DNA of 64,000 nucleotides from Aptenodytes patagonicus (lineage: Eukaryota; Chordata; Aves; Sphenisciformes; Spheniscidae), in NCBI RefSeq assembly GCF_965638725.1, contig NC_134974.1:1054001-1118000 (forward strand). The letters run 5' to 3'. The notes under the pieces were generated by a model. It was not told where the DNA came from. It searched no databases and saw only the letters and a list, made by a program, of their open reading frames with translations. The stretch's first letter is position 1. The number at the start of each line of letters is the position of its first letter. Position numbers and translations under genes: made by a program. Shown one piece after another: positions 58,194-64,000 of this stretch.

Positions 58194-60073
58194 ATGGCCC
58201 AGCTCCTCGCCGCCGCCTGCCTGGCCTGCACCCTCGCCATGTTCGGGACCGGCCTGTGAGCGCCCGGGAGGCTCCAGGCCCTGCGCGGCACCGGCGGTGG
58301 GGGGGAGACGGGGGCGGGCAGCAGGGCCAGGCTGGGGGTGCAATGGGGGCCATGGGGCTGGGGGGGGGGGGGGGGGGCTGGGGTGTCCAAGGGTCCAGTT
58401 CAGGGGGTACAATGGGAGAGGAATTTGGGGGGGGGGGGTGGGGGGGTGTAGTGCGGCAGGCACTGGGGCCAGGTTGGGGGGTGCCAAAGCTGAAGGCAAG
58501 GGATGCCAGGGAATGGGGTGTGCGGGGGGGGGGGGGGGCACTGAGGGTGTAGGGGCTGGAGGAGGGGTGGTCACAAGTGCAGTGGGGGGCTGGAAGTATT
58601 TCAGGGTGCACATTTTTGGGGGGGTACCTGCCAGCTGCAAGGATTGTAGGCCCCCCCCCAGCACTGCATTCCCCCCCCCATGGTGCTGGGCACCCAGGAG
58701 GCTGCTCCCCTCTGCTCTCCCTAGGTCCGACCTGCGCCAGATGTTGGCAACCAAGAGCGTGGAGAACATCCAGTTCCTGCCCTTCCTCACCACCGATGTC
58801 AAGTACAGCGGGGTCGGGGGGGGGGGGGGTGTCACAAGCAGTTGTGGGGGACATTACATGGCGGTGGGGGAGGGCAGAAGCCCCCAGGCCGTGGCAGCAA
58901 GTGCCTGTGCCATTTGCCCTGCAGCAACCTGAGCTGGCTGGGCTACGGCTGCCTGAAGCAGGACTGGACGCTGATCGCCGTCAACACCATCGGGGCGGCC
59001 CTGCAGACCCTCTACATCCTGGCATACCTCTACTACAGCCCTGCGAAGGTGGGGGCCGGCCTGCCTCAGTCGATGGGGGAGACGGGGGGACCTTCCCCTG
59101 ACCGTCCCCCTCTCTCTGCCCCAGCGCCCTGTGCTGCTGCGGAGCCTGCTGCTCCTGGCTGTGCTGGCCGCCGGCTATGGCTACTTCACCCTCCTGATTG
59201 CCGATATGCGGACACGCCTGGTGCGCCTGGGGCTCTTCTGCAGCATCTTCACCATCAGCATGTACCTCTCGCCACTGGCTGACCTGGTGCGTGGGGCTGG
59301 GCGGCAGCTCCGGGGAGGGCCACGGTGGCGGCGCCGGAGCTGCCCAGCCCGGGACCAGCCTGACACTTGTTTCTGCAGGCCAAGATTGTCCGGACCAAGT
59401 CGACACGCTGCCTGTCCTTCCCCCTGACCATCGCCACCTTCCTGGCCTCCACCAGCTGGACGCTGTATGGCCTGCAGCTCCGTGACCCCTACATCACGGT
59501 GGGTTGGGGCAGCGGGCAGCCAAGAGATGCTCTTCCATTCCATGCCATGCCATGCCATGCCATGCCATGCCGTCCCGTCCCATCCCATCCCATCCTGTCC
59601 CGTCCCATCCCATCCCATTCCATCCCATCCCATCCCGTCCCGTCCCATCCCATCCCATCCCATCCCATCCCATCCCGTCCCAGCCTGTCCCGTCCCATCC
59701 CATCCCATCCCATCTCACCACCCCCCCCCCCGGTGTTCAGCTGAGCAGTTGGCACTGGGCCGGCCCCCCATCCAGCATCATGTGTGTCACACAGCAGAGC
59801 CCGTGACTAGGCTCAGCAAGATGAGTATTGATTTTAATTAATTAGATGGTATAAGGCCAATAAATCTCCGCGGCAACACGGGGCTGGTGGAGCAGCAGTG
59901 GGGGAGGGCAGCAGTGCCGCGAGCTGGGTAGATCTGCGCCCCCCCCCCCCCCCCGCCATGTCCTCCTGCAGGTCCCAAATGTGCCGGGATTGTCACCAGC
60001 GTCATGCGGTTTCTGGCTCTTCTGGCGGTACCCGCCGGGCCAGGACAAGCCCTACAGACCCCTGCACGCCTGA
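58194..60073 (+). CDS. SLC50A1: SWEET1 sugar transporter
   Basis: Six exons: 58194-58255, 58725-58802, 58925-59048, 59125-59286, 59379-59498 and 59972-60073; 215 residues (human 221). It is a seven-helix SWEET (MtN3/saliva) transporter that moves glucose passively across Golgi and plasma membranes. Identifying segments are SDLRQMLATKSVENIQFLPF, AALQTLYILAYLYY, TISMYLSPLADL and KSTRCLSFPLTIATFLAS. The two MtN3 repeats flank the linker helix encoded by exon 4. The N-terminus is shorter than in human; the ATG is the only one in frame with the GLSDLR junction. In the last exon, residues 189-195 read LSPASCG in frame, while the +1 frame reads IVTSVMR, matching human IVTSFIR; the frame returns to normal at FWLFW. 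That implies two compensating one-base changes in helix 7, real or assembly-made. Confidence 0.93.
59533..59717. repeat. (CCATG)n/(CCATC)n satellite in SLC50A1 intron 5
   Basis: A pentanucleotide array of CCATG, then CCATC and CCGTC units, runs almost without interruption for about 185 bases and begins about 35 bases inside the intron. It resembles short pentamer satellites seen in other vertebrates. Copy number is likely polymorphic. Confidence 0.95.
59805..59885. promoter_or_regulatory. AT-rich island with AATAAA in SLC50A1 intron 5
   Basis: GAGTATTGATTTTAATTAAT and TAGATGGTATAAGGCC are followed by an AATAAA at 59859-59864. It may be a conserved noncoding element or an intronic poly(A) signal that would remove the last exon. 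Confidence 0.35.
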
Positions 60074-60535
60074 GGGGGCCCTGCCGACCCCCCGAGGAAG
60101 GAGCCCATGCGCTCGTGGACCAGTGAAGGATTCCCCCAGCCCCCGCCTTACCAGTCTGCTCCAGCGTGGACCAGCCCAGCCACCGAGCCCCGGGTGACAC
60201 CGCAGCACTGCTGTCCCCCTCAGCCAAGTGCCACCTGTTCCTGGCAGGACCGAGGCCCCAGGAGGGCACCTCCTGCCTCTGCCGCCGTGGGTCGCCCTCG
60301 TCAGCATCCCTCCAGCCCTTGGTCTTTCGGTGATGGTTTGGTCTCAACAATGCCTTTGGGGTGCCGGGAGCCCCCCTACCCCAAGTCCCCAGGCACCCCG
60401 CCTGTCCCTGGGGACCCCCTGGACGGTCTTCCATGCCCATGGCTCTGCCCCAGCACGGGGCTGGGGCTGCAGGGCAGCCCTGTGTCTCTTTTGTATGAAT
60501 TAAGTGCCTTTTAATAAATCAGAGACTCTTCCCAG
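60074..60535 (+). other. SLC50A1: SLC50A1 3' UTR
   Basis: About 460 GC-rich bases from the stop to just beyond the AATAAA at 60513-60518; only the last 50 bases are AT-rich (TTTTGTATGAATTAAG). Confidence 0.75.
60513..60518 (+). terminator. SLC50A1: SLC50A1 poly(A) signal AATAAA
   Basis: Canonical hexamer in TTTTAATAAATCAGAG followed by a GT-rich CTGGTTGTTGTC downstream element. Confidence 0.9.
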
Positions 60536-60889
60536 CGCCTGGTTGTTGTCCCCTCCCTCCTGGTGTGCTGGCTGTGGAGGCCAGGATGGCTCTTGTCCCC
60601 ACAGCCGCTTTGTCCCCAGAATGCTGGGGGCTCATCCTGGCACCCCTGGGCTCTGGCAACACATCCTCCAGCAGCACCCACGTTCCGGCAGCAAGGAAGC
60701 ATCAGCCCTGGCCCTGGGAAGGCAGCGGGCACAGGGCTGGGTTGGGGCAGGGAGGGGGCACTGGGGGCAGCAGCACTGCCTGGGGAGGCTGCTCTGACAC
60801 CCACCCCCCCCACCGAGCAGCAGCCTGGGGACACTGGTCACATCGGAGAAAGAAAAGTCTGTTCTGCAGCTTGGACATGGGGCTTGCTA

Positions 60890-61060
60890 CCCGCCATCGT
60901 ACCGACAAACTTATAATCAATTAAAACCCTCACTAAAACCACAACGATTGAGCGTGCACAAATCAGGCGGCCGTTGGCATCGACCCAAACTCGATTAACA
61001 AATTAACAGTGATCCGGAATGAAGTTATCATCAGGCAAGTGCATCAGCAGAGGGACAGGA
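60890..61060. promoter_or_regulatory. AT-rich island downstream of SLC50A1
   Basis: The island includes ACTTATAATCAATTAAAACC, ACAACGATTGAGCG, CTCGATTAACAAATTAACAG and GAAGTTATCATCAGG over 150 bases, the longest AT-rich stretch in the right-hand half. Repeated ATTAA/ATCAAT cores. Candidate conserved element. Confidence 0.4.
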
Positions 61061-62044
61061 GCGCATTTGGGTGACCAAATTACACAACAGACAGTGGAGC
61101 CTTGTGAAACACGACCCCCCCCCCCCTGCCAGGACAAGAGACCCCGCCAGGGCGAGGAGCCCCGTCTCCGTCGGTGCAGGCAGGTCCTCCATCCTGGATG
61201 ACGCAGGCCGGATTAAGGAAGCGGTGACGAGGACTTTGGCAGAGCCTGTGCTACAGCTCAGACGCTCGTTTACACCTTGCGACGTGGCCTGGGAAAAATC
61301 AATACAGAGGCGAGCGGCAATAATGGGGCCGAGACGAGAGCAGTGGCTGGAGGGGAAGACAAGCTCTCGCTGCGCTGTGGCGTGCAGCCCCAGCTGGCGC
61401 GGCTGCTGGGCTCACCGGCACGCTCCGTCTTGCTGCGGTGGAGCCGGGGCTCCCCTGCCCCCACCGGGCTGCGCTTGCAGGTGTCTCTGCCCCAGGGACT
61501 CGCCCCGGGGCCACGCTCGCTCCCCCAGCCGCTGCAGCCCCATTTCCCAGTGGGGAGTAGCCCCCCCCGCTCCCCCCCAGCACCGAGGGTGCAGCTCCTA
61601 GCCTGGGCGAAGGCGCTGCTGGAGGACTGACCGCCTTGGGAAAGGGCAGCTTTCCCCGCTGACGCACCAGGCAGAAACTTGGCTGCCAACCGGTCGCTCC
61701 GGCTGGCATGTGCACGAGCGGCTGGCAGGAGCGGCTGTGACGCGGCCCCACACGCGAGGCTGGAGGCGAGCGGAGCATCTCCCCGGACGCGAGTGCCCGC
61801 AGCAGGCACATGTCCGTGCAGGGAGGCACTGCCGCCGTACTGCTGCCTGCCGAGCTGCCAGAGGGCTGTGAGTAGCCCCTGGATGGCCGTCAGCAGCCCA
61901 GAGGGCTGCGAGTAGCCCATATGGAGGGCTGCAGTCCCTGCCCTGTGCCAAGGCTGCAGTCCCTGCCCCAGAAAGGCGCCACTTCACCGAATCTGGGGTG
62001 GCGCCACCCCACAAACAGCTGCGCACAGGCGAGACCGCGGGAGC

Positions 62045-62200
62045 TGCCCACCCTGCTCTGAGCTGCCATTGTTGCTCAGGAAACAGCTAATTAGTCGCTC
62101 CTGCTAATTAGCCCGAGTCCTCCCTCATGATACCAACTGCTCCTTTTTGCAGAAGGATGCGCAGCCGATAATTAAAAACAAGAAAGTCCTTTGGCTGGTA
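62045..62200. promoter_or_regulatory. AT-rich island between SLC50A1 and DPM3
   Basis: CCATTGTTGCTCAGG (SOX-type ATTGTT), CAGCTAATTAGTCG, TGCTAATTAGCCCG and CGATAATTAAAAACAAGAAA. GCTAATTAG occurs twice, 20 bases apart. Candidate conserved element. Confidence 0.4.
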
Positions 62201-63125
62201 TGCGAAGAAGCCGGGGAGGCTGCCAGGAAGGCAGGCCCCGGCATGCATCACCACCAGCCGCGCAGCTCTTCCAGCCAGGCCCGGCAGCGCCGGGTCTCAG
62301 GCACCCCCCAGCCAGAGGGGCACCCCCGGCCAGAGGCCAGGCAGGCCCTCCCCTGCCCGCAGCAGGGACGCCTCCGCCGCAGGGCGTCCGTCCCCCTTCC
62401 TGGAGGAGCCCAGCACGGTGCTCTGGCGTGTCTGCCTGCCGCTGCCCGTGAAGGTGGAGGCAGAGGAGTGGCAGCTGCAGCCGCTGCGCCGGCAGGAGCG
62501 GGGAGCAGCCCCGGCGTGGGCTGAGCCGCCCCGGCAGGCCGGGGGAGACCACAGGCTCTGGGCACTCTGCATTTTAAAGGCTGCACCACCTGCTCCACCC
62601 AGCCAGCCTCTCTCCTCCTTCCCCTGGAAACTGGCCAGCGGGGCCAGGATGAGTCTTCTCCAGCTCCCACCTGACGGTGCGAACCACATCTGAAGGGCAG
62701 CTGGGAACGCGCTCTGCCTGCAGTGCTACCCAGCGCCGCGGGCCTGCAGGGTGAGGCCTGATCCTGTCCTCGCCACCTCGCATCCCTGCCTCTAGAGCCA
62801 AGCTCCAAGAAGCTGGGAGAGGCCAGGCTGGGATGGGGTGGGCTCTCTGCAGCCTCTGCAGGTTGGTGGGAGTACTGAGAAGGGACCCGGGCCTGTGTGG
62901 AGACCCCTCCTCTGCGTGGAGCTCCCCAGACACCAGCCTCGCCCTGGGGAGAGATGACCGATTTCCACCAGCGCGGCTTCGAGCAGCGTCCCGGGTCCTC
63001 GGCCGCCTGCTGCCCCCGACCAGGGCGGCACCGCCCAGGGGAGCCCCAGCTGGAGGCCCCCTGCTCCCCCCGCGCCCTGGCCCCCTGGGAGCACCGTACA
63101 CCACAGGCAGCCACCGTCCCTCAGC

Positions 63126-63131
63126 TTTATT
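63126..63131 (-). terminator. DPM3: DPM3 poly(A) signal AATAAA
   Basis: On the minus strand AATAAA begins only four bases after the DPM3 stop codon (stop at 63136-63138), so the mRNA would have a 3' UTR of only about 20-30 bases. Confidence 0.8.
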
Positions 63132-63135
63132 GGGG

Positions 63136-63414
63136 TCAGAAGCGCAGCCCTCGTTGGCGCAGGTCTGCCCGCGCCGCGCTGATGTGCTCCTGCAGCTCGG
63201 CAGCCGCCTCCTCGCAGTCGTTAAAGGTGGCCAGGCGGTAGCCCACGGTGGCCAGGGAGTAGCAGCCGAAGGCCACCAGCAGGTAGACGGGCAGGGGCAG
63301 CAGGGCCTGCCGGTACGGGGCCGGCGGCCGCAGCCCCGGCGGCGCCAGCGCCAGCGCGGCCCAGGCCGAGCCCAGCAGGGCGAGTCCACACAGCCACTGC
63401 CCCAGCTTGGTCAT
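63136..63414 (-). CDS. DPM3: Dolichol-phosphate mannosyltransferase subunit 3
   Basis: A single coding exon of 92 residues, the same length as human DPM3 as I recall it. DPM3 anchors the catalytic subunit DPM1 to the ER membrane and, with DPM2, forms the enzyme that makes dolichol-phosphate mannose for N-glycans, O-mannose and GPI anchors. Two hydrophobic segments (about residues 8-28 and 38-58) are followed by the DPM1-binding C-terminus. Diagnostic stretches are [28 protein letters not shown] and the end [12 protein letters not shown]. The start is at the conserved MTKL with a strong GCCGCC ATG context. An acceptor (CCGCAG) ends right before GCCGCCATG, so a 5' UTR intron of about 227 bases (63421-63647) is likely. 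It is on the opposite strand to the other genes. Its product and the GPI-anchored ephrins meet only through GPI synthesis. Confidence 0.97.
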   Translation of the reverse strand: MTKLGQWLCGLALLGSAWAALALAPPGLRPPAPYRQALLPLPVYLLVAFGCYSLATVGYRLATFNDCEEAAAELQEHISAARADLRQRGLRF

Positions 63415-63639
63415 GGCGGCCTGCGGAGAGAGGGGCCGTGAGAGCCGGACCGACCCGCGCCCCGCAGCCACCCCCCCCCCCCGACCGGGCCGGGCCCGGT
63501 CCCCTCCGGGGCCTCCCGAACAGGGCCCAGCCCTGAATCCCTCCGGGCCTTCGCTATCAGGCGCCGGGCCCCGGCCCCGGCCCCCTCCGAGCCCGCCGAA
63601 GAACCGGTACCGCCCCCGGCTGCCGGTACCGGCCCCGCC

Positions 63640-63960
63640 CCCCCCACCTGGATCAGTCCCGGGGCCAGCGCCCGCTCTCCCCCCCCCCGTCGCGAGGATG
63701 ACGTCACGGCAGCGCGCCCGCAGCGCGGGGGCCGCTGGGAGCTGTAGTGCGGAGCCGCGCCGCGTCTCATGGCGCATGCGCGACGGGAGGCTGCGGGGCG
63801 CCCCCTGCGGGCGGGGCGGGGCGGGACCCCCCGGGCCGGGCCCGGTGCCGCAGGAAGCGCCGGGCTTTGTCGGCGGCGGCCGGGGCCGCAGGAAGCATCT
63901 GGTTTCCTCCGCGTCCGGCCGCGGCGGGGAGGGGGGGGGGGGGGCCGGCGTGGGAGCAGG
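63640..63960 (-). promoter_or_regulatory. DPM3: DPM3 CpG-island promoter
   Basis: CpG-dense sequence with an NRF-1 palindrome GCGCATGCGC (63772-63781), a ZNF143-type ACTACAGCTCCCAG on the minus strand (63735-63748), a TGACGTCA CRE palindrome (about 63699-63706) and a CTCF-like motif (63797-63811). This is the usual make-up of a TATA-less housekeeping promoter, which fits DPM3. The last 40 bases of the window contain a long G run and show nothing else. Confidence 0.6.
63648..63700 (-). other. DPM3: Probable DPM3 5' UTR exon
   Basis: On the minus strand GGGACTGATCCAG is followed by GTGGGG (donor at 63646-63647), pairing with the acceptor just before the start codon. The 5' edge (transcription start) is not visible; the right boundary given is a guess. 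Confidence 0.4.
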
Positions 63961-64000
63961 CCTGGCCAGCCCTCCCACGGCTCGGCGGAGCCTGGGCCCT

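Larger units (their letters stand above)
60536..63119. other. SLC50A1-DPM3 intergenic region (tail-to-tail)
   Basis: About 2.6 kb with no recognised gene. It contains two AT-rich islands (60.90-61.05 and 62.05-62.20 kb) and a small (TGCAGTCCCTGCCC/GCAGCCCAGAGGGCTG) repeat near 61.87-61.96 kb. Open frames on both strands are compositional. Confidence 0.7.

Noticed and set aside
59489-59755. Minus-strand frame of MGWDG-type repeats
   Set aside because: Translation of the pentanucleotide satellite in SLC50A1 intron 5.
63761-64000. Start of KRTCAP2 or another gene at the right edge
   Set aside because: The expected KRTCAP2 N-terminus was not found; the edge shows only CpG-island sequence and G runs.

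Overview
The window is vertebrate nuclear DNA, most likely from a bird. It has intron-bearing genes with vertebrate homologues, CR1 LINE 3' ends typical of avian genomes, very GC-rich short-intron genes of the kind found on microchromosomes, and almost no other interspersed repeats. The species cannot be named from the sequence.

Left part (1-20011): the 5' portion of MEF2D on the + strand. It shows a probable 5' UTR/start exon (6219-6526), the MADS/MEF2-domain exon (12131-12334) and the alpha1-type exon (19765-19902), separated by long introns of more balanced base composition. These hold two CR1 fragments and one older repeat. The rest of MEF2D is cut off by a run of exactly 200 N (20012-20211), a nominal-size assembly gap.

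Right of the gap: the last four coding exons of ADAM15 (proline-rich SH3-binding tail, 20264-21274) with a poly(A) signal. Next come a promoter-like CpG-rich block that has no gene (21430-21620), a hypervariable-looking minisatellite (21624-22717) and a second GC-rich minisatellite up to the EFNA4 promoter. Then follow three tandem ephrin-A genes on the + strand: EFNA4 (23509-27382), EFNA3 (39270-48705) and EFNA1 (53883-56457). Each has five exons with the same intron phases (2,1,1,1), as expected for tandem duplicates. SLC50A1 (SWEET1 sugar transporter, 58194-60073, +) and DPM3 (63136-63414, -) complete the block. From memory, the order ADAM15-EFNA4-EFNA3-EFNA1-SLC50A1-DPM3 is the same as on human 1q22, which supports all the calls.

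The ephrins are GPI-anchored ligands of Eph receptors used in contact-dependent guidance and tissue boundaries. ADAM15 is a cell-surface metalloprotease-disintegrin. SLC50A1 and DPM3 are small membrane proteins of sugar transport and dolichol-phosphate-mannose synthesis. The genes share a neighbourhood rather than a pathway.

The intergenic DNA and EFNA3 intron 1 contain many AT-rich islands with TAATTA/ATTAAT-type motifs standing out of ~65-70% GC sequence; these are candidate conserved regulatory elements. Other points worth checking are a scrambled patch with compensating indels in the last SLC50A1 exon, an apparent reading-frame break in the penultimate ADAM15 exon, and an EFNA4 intron-1 minisatellite that carries repeated consensus splice donors. 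I saw no bacterial-style system, CRISPR array, tRNA or rRNA, and no viral fossil I could support. Percent compositions and distances to human proteins are estimates by eye and memory, not computed alignments.
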